42,089 nucleotides of DNA, taken from NCBI GenBank assembly GCA_037147235.1, contig JBAWVO010000019.1:1-42089 (forward strand), in the 5' to 3' direction. Under the pieces are notes generated by a model. The model did not search any database. It was not told the origin of the DNA and saw only the letters and a list, made by a program, of their open reading frames with translations. The position numbers and the translations under genes were made by a program. Source of the stretch: JANXQG01 sp037147235 (lineage in GTDB: Bacteria > Planctomycetota > Planctomycetia > Pirellulales > Thermoguttaceae). Position 1 is the stretch's first letter; every line of letters starts with the position of its first letter. Below are positions 14,545-22,721 of the stretch, one piece after another.

Positions 14545-16968
14545 ATGACCTATCCTTGTGAAAAGAGAGGACTGCGCCCGCACATATTATTCGTAAGTGG
14601 GCGTCGGTATCCTCCATGGGTGCAAGCAATGTCGTTTCGCCTCGGCAATTTTTTACCTCACGTGTCGGCACACAACGAGCGCGACTTATTCGCCTGGTCG
14701 CTGCTTGCTGCAATAATCCTGTTGTCGATTCTGGCCATGCCTTTCTTTTCGGGTGGTCTCTATACGGCCGACGAACTGGGTAATTATCATCTGCCGGCCC
14801 GAGCCTTCTATGCGGAACAACTGGCCCACGGTGAATCGTTCGACTGGATGCCTGACGTTTACTCGGGTTTTTACCTCACGGGCGAGGGCCAGGTCGGCAC
14901 GTACCATCCCCTGCACCGTTTCCTCTATCGTTTTCTACCCTTTCCTGCCGCGCTCGGTTGGGAATACCTATGCAGCTATCCGCTGATGCTTTCGGGGATG
15001 TACTTCTTGCTGCGTCGCCGACTACGGCGGCGGGATGCAGCCATGGTGGGCAGTCTAGCTTTTACGTTTTCGAGTTTCAACCTATTGCATTTTGTCCATC
15101 CCAACGCGGTGGCGGCCGTGGCCCACATCCCTTGGCTGTTGGCGATGATCGACATCGTGATGGTCGATGCGAAGCGATGGAAAGTGGCCCTGGCGCAAGC
15201 CTTCCTGGCCCTTTTGACGGGATCGCAGATGCTGCTAGGCTGCCCACAATACGTTTGGTTCTCGCTCTTGACCGAGGCGGGGTTCACGCTTTTTCTGGTT
15301 CTGACGCGGAGATATTCACCTCGTGACGGCTGCGAAACCATGCCGACGTGCCGCGTCTGCATCGGCTGCCGGCGGAACTCGTCCTCTCGCGTAATCCTTG
15401 CCAAGGGAATCGGCCTTCTGGTCGGGGCAGTCCAATTGCTACCCACGCTGGAAGCCCTCTTCCAAAGTACGCGAAACGGCGACCAAGTACCCGCAGGCGC
15501 GACACTCCACCCCATCAACCTGATCCAACTCGTGGCACCCTATTTGCCGGTCGATCGAGTGTTCGGCGGAAATGCCCGCGAACTGAGCCTTTATGTAGGG
15601 GCGGTGCCGTTGATGCTGGCCCTCTGGGTTCTCGTTCGCCACAGCGACTTAGGCCCCCTGAAACGCTTAGCCCAGGTGACGGCCGCTTTTGCCGTTGCGG
15701 CACTGTTGTTGGCCTTGGGCAGCCAGGGCCAAATCGTACGTTTACAGAACTCCATCCCCTGGACCGCCTGGTTCCAGTTCTCTTGCCGTTACACGGTTTT
15801 ATTCCAGTTTTCCGTGGCCGTACTCGCGGCCATCGGTTTTGTACTCGTCGAGCGAGATGCGCGGGAAAAGCAGAAGATCCAGCGACATCTGCCCCCCCTT
15901 ACCGGGCAAAGGCGTGCCGCCGCACTGTGGCGGCAATTCGAGATCCTGGGCGCAACCGTCCTGGTCAGCCTGGCCGTGGCCATGGCTGGCTTGATCTTAC
16001 AATCGGGTCACCAAGTGGCTTCGCCGCTGCGGATCCTGGTGGGCCCCTTGCTCATGGCCGCCGCCGCGCTGCTGGTAATCGCCGCCTCGCAAGGCGTTCG
16101 CGGCGCGCTGGTCGGCCTGATCCTCTTCATGGCCGCCGACCTGGGCTATTACGGACTGAGTTGTACGCTGGACGAACCTAACACCAAGCTCGACGGCCTA
16201 TTGGCTCGAACCGTGGCTCCACCAGGCCAGTGCGATAGCCGCGGCCCCGATGCCCAGCGGGTCTTTGCTCCGCCCGCTTATGGTCACCATGAATCCTCGG
16301 CGATCGGTAATCAGATGACGCTGGCCGGATGGTCGCGGACCGACGGTTATGCGGCCTTGGAGCCGAGCAAGTCGTTGAACTACTTCCAACTGCCGGCTTT
16401 GCGCGTGGCTTCGACGCGCTGGGTCCATCGCAGCCCTTCGACCTCCGTCATCGAGGGTCTCACACCCTATGATGAGAATTGGATGCAAGTACCCGATCCG
16501 CTGCCGTTGGTACGTTTGGTGACGCACGTCGTGCAAAGCAACAACCCGGCCTTGGATCTGGCGAAGATCGATATTCGCCGCGAGGCCCTTTGTCAGTACG
16601 CGCTGGCCTTGCCGCCCGGCAAACCGGGCATCGCCACGTTGGCTCGGCACCGTGCCGGACAAATGGCCGTGAAGGTCTGCTGTTCGTCGCCGCAGTTGTT
16701 GGTGATTGCCGAGAGCTATCATTCCGGCTGGCAGTGCATGATCGACGGCAGCCCCGGACGCGTTTATCGAGTCAATGGCGACTTTCTTGGCTGCGTCGTC
16801 GAGCCGGGTAATTCCGAGGTCCGCCTGGAGTTCCGTCCCGACAGCCTCTTTCGCGGCCGGATTGTCACCCTGGCGGGTCTCGGGCTAATCGGCTTCTGTC
16901 TCTTCACCGGTGCTGCCCGACGTGAATTGGCCGTCGTCGAAAAGATTGGGCTGAACCGCGGACTGTAG
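14545..16968 (+). CDS. YfhO-like polytopic membrane protein
   Basis: An 807-residue protein with an N-terminal membrane domain of about twelve segments and a C-terminal soluble domain (about 690-770), then a last hydrophobic segment. The first outside loop carries D76-E77 in TADELGNYHLPARAFY, the place where GT-C/YfhO proteins have their acidic motif, and GEGQVGTYHPLH. YfhO relatives are linked to lipid-carrier-dependent glycosylation; substrate unknown. ATG 14545 has no clear ribosome site, and ATG 14629 (MSFRLGNF) is a possible start. An odd cysteine cluster (C263, C269, C272, C275) interrupts the loop after SPRDG. The TAG stop is part of a GTAGGGTGGACC repeat start. Confidence 0.72.
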   Translation: MTYPCEKRGLRPHILFVSGRRYPPWVQAMSFRLGNFLPHVSAHNERDLFAWSLLAAIILLSILAMPFFSGGLYTADELGNYHLPARAFYAEQLAHGESFDWMPDVYSGFYLTGEGQVGTYHPLHRFLYRFLPFPAALGWEYLCSYPLMLSGMYFLLRRRLRRRDAAMVGSLAFTFSSFNLLHFVHPNAVAAVAHIPWLLAMIDIVMVDAKRWKVALAQAFLALLTGSQMLLGCPQYVWFSLLTEAGFTLFLVLTRRYSPRDGCETMPTCRVCIGCRRNSSSRVILAKGIGLLVGAVQLLPTLEALFQSTRNGDQVPAGATLHPINLIQLVAPYLPVDRVFGGNARELSLYVGAVPLMLALWVLVRHSDLGPLKRLAQVTAAFAVAALLLALGSQGQIVRLQNSIPWTAWFQFSCRYTVLFQFSVAVLAAIGFVLVERDAREKQKIQRHLPPLTGQRRAAALWRQFEILGATVLVSLAVAMAGLILQSGHQVASPLRILVGPLLMAAAALLVIAASQGVRGALVGLILFMAADLGYYGLSCTLDEPNTKLDGLLARTVAPPGQCDSRGPDAQRVFAPPAYGHHESSAIGNQMTLAGWSRTDGYAALEPSKSLNYFQLPALRVASTRWVHRSPSTSVIEGLTPYDENWMQVPDPLPLVRLVTHVVQSNNPALDLAKIDIRREALCQYALALPPGKPGIATLARHRAGQMAVKVCCSSPQLLVIAESYHSGWQCMIDGSPGRVYRVNGDFLGCVVEPGNSEVRLEFRPDSLFRGRIVTLAGLGLIGFCLFTGAARRELAVVEKIGLNRGL

Positions 16969-16973
16969 GGTGG

Positions 16974-17017
16974 ACCATCGAATCCGGCACCATCGAATCC
17001 GGCTAGTGAATCCGGCC
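16974..17017 (+). repeat. Tandem repeat ACCATCGAATCCGGC
   Basis: Two perfect 15-bp copies and a partial third (GAATCCGG) directly after the YfhO-like stop. Purpose unknown. Confidence 0.8.
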
Positions 17018-17068
17018 AGTGTTGAAAGAAATTAGATTGGGAGGTAAACTTCAATGGAAAGTGTTTTT

Positions 17069-17179
17069 GACTCTCCGCCGGGTTTGCGGATAATTGTGGT
17101 GCGGGCGTCCCGCCTGCCCAAGATGTTGTGGTCAAACTAGGCAGGCGAAGCGCCCGCACCACAAACTTGGCGGAGAGCC
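17069..17179. mobile_element. 111-bp MITE-like element, copy 2 (inverted)
   Basis: The reverse complement of this stretch matches 4522-4632 over its full 111 bp, with few differences. The ends are GACTCTCCGCC and GGCGGAGAGCC. It is flanked by perfect 8-bp direct repeats GTGTTTTT (17061-17068 and 17180-17187), a classic target-site duplication. The right flank is 15 bases before the BON gene start, so the element now forms the upstream region of that gene. No coding capacity. Confidence 0.92.
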
Positions 17180-17202
17180 GTGTTTTTTAAGGGAAACCGA
17201 TC

Positions 17203-17970
17203 ATGCGATGGACACAAACCTTGCCAGTACTGATGTTTGCCACGCTTTTGGGTGGTCCTGGCATGGCCGCGGCCCAATCGACGAGTTCATCGGGCATGTT
17301 TGGTAACCGTACGATGGGCGGTGGACTTAGTGCTGGCTCGAACAATTTTGGGGGGTCGAGCCAGGGCAGCAGTTCCATGGGCAAAATGAGCCAAGGCGGT
17401 AGCCAAAGTGGCAGCAGCCAGGGAGCCGCAGGCCTGACCAATCCGAGCGGAGTGGGGGGGCAGACGCGGCAATCCGGCAGCTTTGTCGGTACCAATACGG
17501 GTCAATCGGCCCGGCAGAACTTCGTCGGCGCGGCCCAAGTTAATTCCTCCGGTGCCGCACGATCGGGGCAAGGCAATTTCGGCATGGGTGGATTTGGCGG
17601 CGGTGGATCTGGAATGGGTGGTTTCGGCGGACGGCGGCTCGGGAACTTCGGTTTTGGTGCCGGCGGCAGCAATACCCCGACAACTCCGCCGGTCCGCACC
17701 ACCTTGACCCTGGGTTTTGAGCCATCGGTGGCCCCCCCGCAGAAGGTCAGTTTGGCGATTGCGGAACACCTGAAGGCACTTCCGGCACTCCACTGGCAGG
17801 TTCCTGTCCAGGTCCGGATGCAGGGCCGTACGGCGATCCTGCGGGGCGTGGCGGAAACCGAGCATGATCGCGACTTAGCCGAGCGAGTGGTTCGCCTCGA
17901 GGCCACGGTTGACGAGGTGCAAAACCAGATCGAAGTTGCCGGTTCGGCGATACCGAAGATAAAAAATTGA
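17203..17970 (+). CDS. Secreted BON-domain protein with Gly/Ser-rich N-terminus
   Basis: A 255-residue protein. The signal peptide covers residues 1-25 (cut after AAA-QS). Residues 26-160 are low complexity, rich in Gly, Ser, Asn and Gln, with GMGGFGG repeats. Residues about 180-250 form a BON domain: SLAIAEHLKALPAL, then QVRMQGRTAILRGVAETEHDRDLAERVVRLEATVDEVQN without any obvious gap. BON domains in exported proteins bind envelope surfaces or help pore proteins; the partner here is unknown. The AAGGGA ribosome site lies just beyond the MITE target duplication, so the promoter may be inside or upstream of that element. Confidence 0.82.
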   Translation: MRWTQTLPVLMFATLLGGPGMAAAQSTSSSGMFGNRTMGGGLSAGSNNFGGSSQGSSSMGKMSQGGSQSGSSQGAAGLTNPSGVGGQTRQSGSFVGTNTGQSARQNFVGAAQVNSSGAARSGQGNFGMGGFGGGGSGMGGFGGRRLGNFGFGAGGSNTPTTPPVRTTLTLGFEPSVAPPQKVSLAIAEHLKALPALHWQVPVQVRMQGRTAILRGVAETEHDRDLAERVVRLEATVDEVQNQIEVAGSAIPKIKN

Positions 17971-18082
17971 TAAAATACGGGGTAGTGGGCTTGTATTTCT
18001 CGCCAAAATGGCTCTAATCGTCCCAATCCCTCGCAGATGGATAACTTATTTTACTCAACACCTCACAAGCAGGAACAGAATC

Positions 18083-18415
18083 ATGGCTAAAGAAGCTGCC
18101 CCCAAGAAACCCCTGACCAAGACCGAACTACTCGCGAACATCGCTGCCGTCACCGAGTTGCCCAAGACGCAGGTAGCCGCCGTACTGGCGGCCCTGGCCA
18201 CCGAGATCGAGAAGAGTCTCGGCAACAAAGGTGCTGGTGCGATCACGATTCCAGGCCTTGTCAAGATCGAGAAGAAGAAGGTTCCGGCTCGAAAGGCCGA
18301 GAAGGGTGTTCCCAACCCGTTCAAGCCAGGCGAGTTGATGGACCGTCCGGCCAAGCCCGCCTGTAGCAAGGTCAAAGTGCGGGCACTGAAGATGCTCAAG
18401 GACATGGCGAAGTAG
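18083..18415 (+). CDS. HU-like DNA-binding protein (planctomycete type)
   Basis: A 110-residue basic protein. It starts with an Ala/Lys/Pro stretch (MAKEAAPKKPLTK), then the helical dimer region TELLANIAAVTELPKTQVAAVL, then ITIPGLVKIEKKKVPARK in place of the usual HU beta arm, and a basic tail. The signature RNPRTGE is replaced by VPNPFKPGE, so it is a diverged family member. I chose ATG 18083 for its AGGA site and the HU-like alignment rather than the longer frame. It probably compacts or bends DNA. A second, more canonical HU gene follows at 18657. Confidence 0.85.
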   Translation: MAKEAAPKKPLTKTELLANIAAVTELPKTQVAAVLAALATEIEKSLGNKGAGAITIPGLVKIEKKKVPARKAEKGVPNPFKPGELMDRPAKPACSKVKVRALKMLKDMAK

Positions 18416-18445
18416 TTTTTGTTGCAGAAAAGGTCAATGGCAAGT

Positions 18446-18538
18446 GTAGGGTGGGACGAGTGAAACGAGCCCCGCCATGAAGATTTTCTGGAAAAAGGGT
18501 GAGGCTCGTTTCACTCGTCCCACCTTACTTTCAACAAA
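18446..18538. repeat. Full palindromic element GTAGGGTGGGACGAGTG (93 bp)
   Basis: Inverted arms GTAGGGTGGGACGAGTGAAA and its near complement ending CACTCGTCCCACCTTAC enclose a short AT-rich centre. Half copies occur at 768-798 and 14491-14521. It separates the two HU-like genes. Confidence 0.85.
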
Positions 18539-18656
18539 GTAGGCGTTCAATCGCAGTGCAAAGTCCGGGGCTTGGTCCGTTTTTCTAGCAAAGCGTTGCC
18601 CGAGAACGTGGCCTCCCCCCTTGCGATTGCTCATGTATTATTGCGAGAACAGCACC

Positions 18657-18980
18657 ATGACCAAAAAAAATATTGTCCGCCGCATCGCCGACGAACTGGG
18701 CCGTACCGAGCTAGAGACACGGCCGATCGTTCAAAAAACGCTCGACGCGATCATCAACGTCCTGTCGGAAGAGGGCCGCGTCGAACTCCGTAACTTCGGC
18801 GTCTTCGAGGTGAAGAAGCGGAAACCCAGGCAAGCCCGTAACCCGCGTACCGGCGAGAAGGTCATGGTCGGTGAGCGTTTTACGGTCACCTTCAAACCAG
18901 GTCGATTGGTCGAGGAGCGGGTGGCGACAGAAGGCAGTAATCGATCGGGGACGTCCGACGGTTCGGTTCTGGGCAAGTAA
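18657..18980 (+). CDS. HU/IHF-family DNA-binding protein
   Basis: A 107-residue histone-like protein. The dimerisation helices are in MTKKNIVRRIADELG and the next 30 residues; GRVELRNFGVFEVKKRKPR and RNPRTGEKV are the hallmark beta-arm motif, followed by FKPGRLVEER and a 17-residue polar tail. ATG 18657 has a GAGAA ribosome site; the upstream start at 18621 adds a non-conserved stretch. It acts as a dimer that bends DNA. It is more canonical than the 18083 paralogue, so the two likely differ in targets. Confidence 0.93.
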   Translation: MTKKNIVRRIADELGRTELETRPIVQKTLDAIINVLSEEGRVELRNFGVFEVKKRKPRQARNPRTGEKVMVGERFTVTFKPGRLVEERVATEGSNRSGTSDGSVLGK

Positions 18981-19049
18981 CGGCGCGCGCGAACTAGAAT
19001 TTTAATCAAACAATCAGGGTTCCTTATCACGGTCTTCACGAGCCTGGGT

Positions 19050-20345
19050 ATGACGTCGCCGTCGCTGCTTGAACTGATTCCTTCCTCAGCCGTCTATCGC
19101 CGAATTGCGTTGGACCCGCGTCTGAACGCATTGGGCCCCTGGCAGGAGGCCACGGAAAAATTCGTCATCCCGGAGGATGAAAACTCAACCTGGACAGGGC
19201 TGGCTAACGGCGCGTCGATGTTGGGCATGCGGATTTTGCCGGCTCATCTGAATTTCGCCCACGAGGTTCTCAAGCAGAACGCCGAGAGTCTCGACGCGCT
19301 TGATCGAGGCATTGAACGTGGACAGCTCCAATTCGGCGAATTTCAATCGCTTGAACAGATTCCGATCGATACGGATTTTGTTTCTCGTCTGGGTGATGTT
19401 GCCCGACTGCGATTGATCCGCTTTCGTCTACGGGTTTCCGAAGGCGACCACGTCTCGGCCGCTGAGGAACTCTTTCGCGTGAAGAAGATCGGTTCCATGA
19501 TCTGCAACGGCGAGGGGCAGATGCTGCACTATCTGGCGGGCCTTTGGCTTCGCGCTGCGGCCTTGCGGGGTTTCGGGCATTTGGCTACCAAAATTCAAAC
19601 GCCCCGTGCCGTGCTGGATCGGATTTTTGAAACGCTCAACGAAGACATAAAAGCATCCGACGGCTTGGCCCAGTCGCTCCGCGTCGATCTCTGCACGATC
19701 ACCCTGACCCAGATGGACCGTGCGCTAGAAGACCCTGATCTGGAAAAGGTCGTGGACAAGCTGCTGGAGGTTTACTACGTTCCTCGCCACAACCCGGCGA
19801 CAACCGTTCGTGGCTCCGAATACGCGGCGATTGCCGATGGCTGGCTACAGGAACGCCGCCGGCAGATCCTGCGGCTGTTGGGCGATCATCCCAATCCATT
19901 CGATAAAGCAGCCACCGCGCGGCTGATGGGAGTGATCGTTGCCGAGACTATCCGCGATCTGAACTATTCCCGCAAGTCGGCATTTCTGAATATCATCGGG
20001 CATTTGCACAGAATGGGTCGCAAGATGCGGCTCCACCGTCTGGCGCGGAAGACACGGTTCTGGCCCGCCGAGCTTACCCCCGGTGTGCGGATCGATACCA
20101 CGGGCAGCGTTGACGTGAAATCGCTGGCGGAAGGTAAAGTCGCCACCATCCAGGTTCCTTCTCGGAATCTGTCCGAAGTCGGCTTGGCCGCTCTTCGAGC
20201 CAAGCTAAGTCGCATCGACAATCCCATCGGACTCATGCTGGCTGAGCATCTCATGGCCCACGACTACAGCTCCCATTTGCTGGAACACCTCGAAAAAATG
20301 AAAACCATGCGTGAGTTGCTCAAGGCTTACTTCAATTGTGGATAA
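19050..20345 (+). CDS. Conserved-looking protein of unknown function (431 aa)
   Basis: I do not recognise a family. The 431-residue product has no signal peptide or membrane segment and looks mostly alpha-helical, with many Arg/Glu pairs. Residues about 125-200 (VARLRLIRFRLRVSEGDHVSAAEELFRV begins this region) resemble a helical repeat of TPR type but do not fit it well. Cysteines are few. The stop is eight bases before the ATG of the aminotransferase, so the two are probably co-transcribed and may act together. Planctomycetes carry many family-restricted helical proteins of this kind; a metabolic or scaffold role cannot be told from sequence. Confidence 0.75.
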   Translation: MTSPSLLELIPSSAVYRRIALDPRLNALGPWQEATEKFVIPEDENSTWTGLANGASMLGMRILPAHLNFAHEVLKQNAESLDALDRGIERGQLQFGEFQSLEQIPIDTDFVSRLGDVARLRLIRFRLRVSEGDHVSAAEELFRVKKIGSMICNGEGQMLHYLAGLWLRAAALRGFGHLATKIQTPRAVLDRIFETLNEDIKASDGLAQSLRVDLCTITLTQMDRALEDPDLEKVVDKLLEVYYVPRHNPATTVRGSEYAAIADGWLQERRRQILRLLGDHPNPFDKAATARLMGVIVAETIRDLNYSRKSAFLNIIGHLHRMGRKMRLHRLARKTRFWPAELTPGVRIDTTGSVDVKSLAEGKVATIQVPSRNLSEVGLAALRAKLSRIDNPIGLMLAEHLMAHDYSSHLLEHLEKMKTMRELLKAYFNCG

Positions 20346-20353
20346 CTATCATC

Positions 20354-21469
20354 ATGTCCTCACACTGGCTCGCCGATCGCACGCGTCTTTTTGATGCCTC
20401 TGGAATCCGCAAGGTTTTTGACCTAGGCGCGAAGCTTACCAATCCGATTAACCTCTCCATCGGCCAGCCCGATTTCGAGACGCCGGAACCGATCCGCCTC
20501 GCGGCGATCGCCGCGATTGAAAGCCGTAAGAACGGGTATGCCCTGTCGCAAGGGATGCCTGTCCTACGGGAGAAGCTGCAAGGCGAAGTCGATCGACAGT
20601 TCGGCCATTCGGATCGCGAGTTGTTCGTCACTAGCGGCACCAGCGGCGGCATTATGCTGGCGATGCTCGTACTCCTGAACCCGGGCGAGGAGGTGATCGT
20701 CTTCGACCCGTATTTCGTGATGTACGACGCCTTGGCGGCCGTGGCCGGAGCAAAGGTCGTCTACGTCGACACCTATCCGGATTTTCGCATCGATCTGGAT
20801 CGCGTGGCGGCCGCGATCACGCCACGGACGAAGATGATCGTCTTCAACAGTCCCGCCAATCCAACGGGGATCGTGGCCACGGAGGAAGAAGTACGCGGCA
20901 TCGCCCAGTTGGCGGCCTCGCGGAACCTTGTCTTATTGAGTGATGAAATCTATCGCCATTTCTGCTACGACCGGCCGTTCATCTCACCCGCCAAGTACAA
21001 TCCACAGACACTTGTGGTTGATGGTTTCAGCAAGACCTACGCCATTCCCGGCTGGCGGCTAGGCTTCGCCCATGGACCTTCGGCCGTCATTCGCGAGATG
21101 ATCAAACTGCAACAGTATAGCTTCGTTTGCGCCCCCCAGCCGGCCCAGTGGGCAGGAGCCGCAGCCCTGGATGTCGATGTCCAGCCCCACGTCGACGCCT
21201 ACCGCCGCAAACGCGACATGCTTGTCGATGGCCTCCGTGATCTCTACGACCTGACCGTGCCCGGCGGGGCTTTTTATCTCTTTCCGCGATTGCCTTGGGG
21301 ATCGGGCATGGAGTTTGTTACTCGGGGCATTGAAAAATATCAATTGCTGGTGATTCCGGGCAATGTCTTCAGCCGGCGCGACACGCACTTCCGCATTTCG
21401 TATGCAGCCTCCGAGGAAATGATCGCACGTGGAATCGATGCGTTACGGAAACTTGCGAAGGAGGGATAA
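20354..21469 (+). CDS. PLP-dependent aminotransferase, class I/II
   Basis: A fold-type I aminotransferase of 371 residues. Motifs: LSIGQPDF (34-41), GYALSQGMPVLREKL (61-75), SGTSGG (94-99) at the cofactor phosphate, NSPANPTG (165-172), LSDEIY (D197, Y200) and SKTYAIPGWRLGF with Schiff-base K227. Near the end, HFRISYAAS supplies the substrate carboxylate arginine. This fits the aspartate/alanine/aromatic subgroup; exact substrate not determined. ATG 20354 was chosen over a TTG at 20336, which overlaps the previous gene. Confidence 0.9.
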   Translation: MSSHWLADRTRLFDASGIRKVFDLGAKLTNPINLSIGQPDFETPEPIRLAAIAAIESRKNGYALSQGMPVLREKLQGEVDRQFGHSDRELFVTSGTSGGIMLAMLVLLNPGEEVIVFDPYFVMYDALAAVAGAKVVYVDTYPDFRIDLDRVAAAITPRTKMIVFNSPANPTGIVATEEEVRGIAQLAASRNLVLLSDEIYRHFCYDRPFISPAKYNPQTLVVDGFSKTYAIPGWRLGFAHGPSAVIREMIKLQQYSFVCAPQPAQWAGAAALDVDVQPHVDAYRRKRDMLVDGLRDLYDLTVPGGAFYLFPRLPWGSGMEFVTRGIEKYQLLVIPGNVFSRRDTHFRISYAASEEMIARGIDALRKLAKEG

Positions 21470-21530
21470 GAGGTTACCAAGAAAGAGCCAGAACTCTCCA
21501 AGATCGATATGGACGATTGAAAACGCGACA

Positions 21531-22409
21531 CTACTCGTAGCCGAAGTATCCCTCCACCGCAAGGCCGGTGCGTTTTCTGACCAACTCCGCCAGGGCGTCG
21601 ACTTCGACATTTTGTAGCGGAGAGGCAAAGCTTTCGGCGGGCCGTCGGGCGATGGTGTGGATCTGCACTAATTTAATCTGCCCACCACCGGCAACGATTT
21701 CACAAAGCCGATCACAATAGGCCTCTTGCTCGGCCAGTGGCGGTGGCTCATCGCGAAGCCGCATGAACAGCGATTGAATCACAATAGGCCGCTCGCGGGC
21801 GGTGGCCACAAGGTTCTCCAGCACCTCGGCCAGTTTGACTTTCGAGCGGTCGATCGCTTGGTAATACCCTTCCGTGCCGGCATCGAGCTTGCACCAAATC
21901 TCACCATGGTTGGCGTCCAGGATTTTGAGCGCATTGCGAACGCGCTCCCGCTGGAGCAGCGTGGCGTTGGTGATCAGCACAAGCTTGACCTGATCGAGAC
22001 CACGGCGGCGGCGAATATCGGCACACAGTTGCACCACTTCGTCAAGGATCGGCGAGGCGGTTGGCTCGCCATCGCCGCTCAGGGCAATATCGTTCAGCCG
22101 GCGAAACTCGGCCGGCGTCGTCGAGAATCGCGTGCCCTCGAACAGCCGGCCAGTGACGGCCAATTCGACCATTTCGTCCAGTTCGCCGGCCAACTGCGGC
22201 AAATCGATCTTTCGCAGCACCGGCCCCCCACGGACGGTGCGGTCCACCTGGCAGTAAACGCAGTCGAAGTTGCAATACTTCTCCGGGTTAAGGTTAACGC
22301 CGATCGATACTCCGCCCGCACGCCGGCTGACCACGGGGTAAACGAAGCGGCTGTCTTCAAAACTGCGTGGGTGCGTTTGGAACAAGTAAATCAGCGGAGA
22401 GGGAGTCAT
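21531..22409 (-). CDS. Radical SAM protein
   Basis: A 292-residue iron-sulfur enzyme. The cluster motif is CNFDCVYC (C46, C50, C53), the CxxxCxxC of radical SAM enzymes, preceded by GVSIGVNLNPEKY. LSGDGEPTASP (about 110-120) is the glycine-rich SAM-binding element, and LVLITNATLL continues the barrel. The layout resembles the COG0731 group (wyosine-type Fe-S oxidoreductases), but the substrate is unknown. Its ATG overlaps the stop of the 100-residue upstream gene by four bases (ATGA), indicating coupled translation. It is the last gene of a minus-strand string with ilvN and ilvC. Confidence 0.85.
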   Translation of the reverse strand: MTPSPLIYLFQTHPRSFEDSRFVYPVVSRRAGGVSIGVNLNPEKYCNFDCVYCQVDRTVRGGPVLRKIDLPQLAGELDEMVELAVTGRLFEGTRFSTTPAEFRRLNDIALSGDGEPTASPILDEVVQLCADIRRRRGLDQVKLVLITNATLLQRERVRNALKILDANHGEIWCKLDAGTEGYYQAIDRSKVKLAEVLENLVATARERPIVIQSLFMRLRDEPPPLAEQEAYCDRLCEIVAGGGQIKLVQIHTIARRPAESFASPLQNVEVDALAELVRKRTGLAVEGYFGYE

Positions 22410-22708
22410 GCGGTAGCAGATAATCGCCGCAGGGTGGTAAATTCGTCGAGTGCGACCGTGGTTAGTTCGCCGTCATCGCGCCGCAATAGGATAAAATCAC
22501 TGAACACTTTGTCATCGAAGTTGCGACGAAAGTGCAAGCCATGCCGCCCTCGCTCTGTCCGCACGACCGTGCCAACGCTCTGGGCAGTCCACGTCCGCGG
22601 GCCAATCGTGACGACATGCACGACCTCAATCCGATCACCCGGATTGAGGGTATCGAACATTTGGCGGGTTTCCTGCTGTTGCTGCGGACTGGTCTGCGTC
22701 GCGGCCAT
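22406..22708 (-). CDS. Small protein of unknown function, coupled to radical SAM gene
   Basis: A 100-residue protein I cannot assign. After a Gln-rich start it reads like a small beta-barrel: LNPGDRIEVVHVVTIGPRTW, then SVGTVVRTERGRHGLHFRR and a C-terminal LTTVALDEFTTLRR. The pattern GDRIEV...GTVV resembles SH3-like or KOW-type barrels. It starts 13 bases after ilvC and overlaps the radical SAM start by four bases, so it may be a partner or specificity factor of that enzyme; this is inference. Confidence 0.75.
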   Translation of the reverse strand: MAATQTSPQQQQETRQMFDTLNPGDRIEVVHVVTIGPRTWTAQSVGTVVRTERGRHGLHFRRNFDDKVFSDFILLRRDDGELTTVALDEFTTLRRLSATA

Positions 22709-22721
22709 TGGTCTGGTGTCC

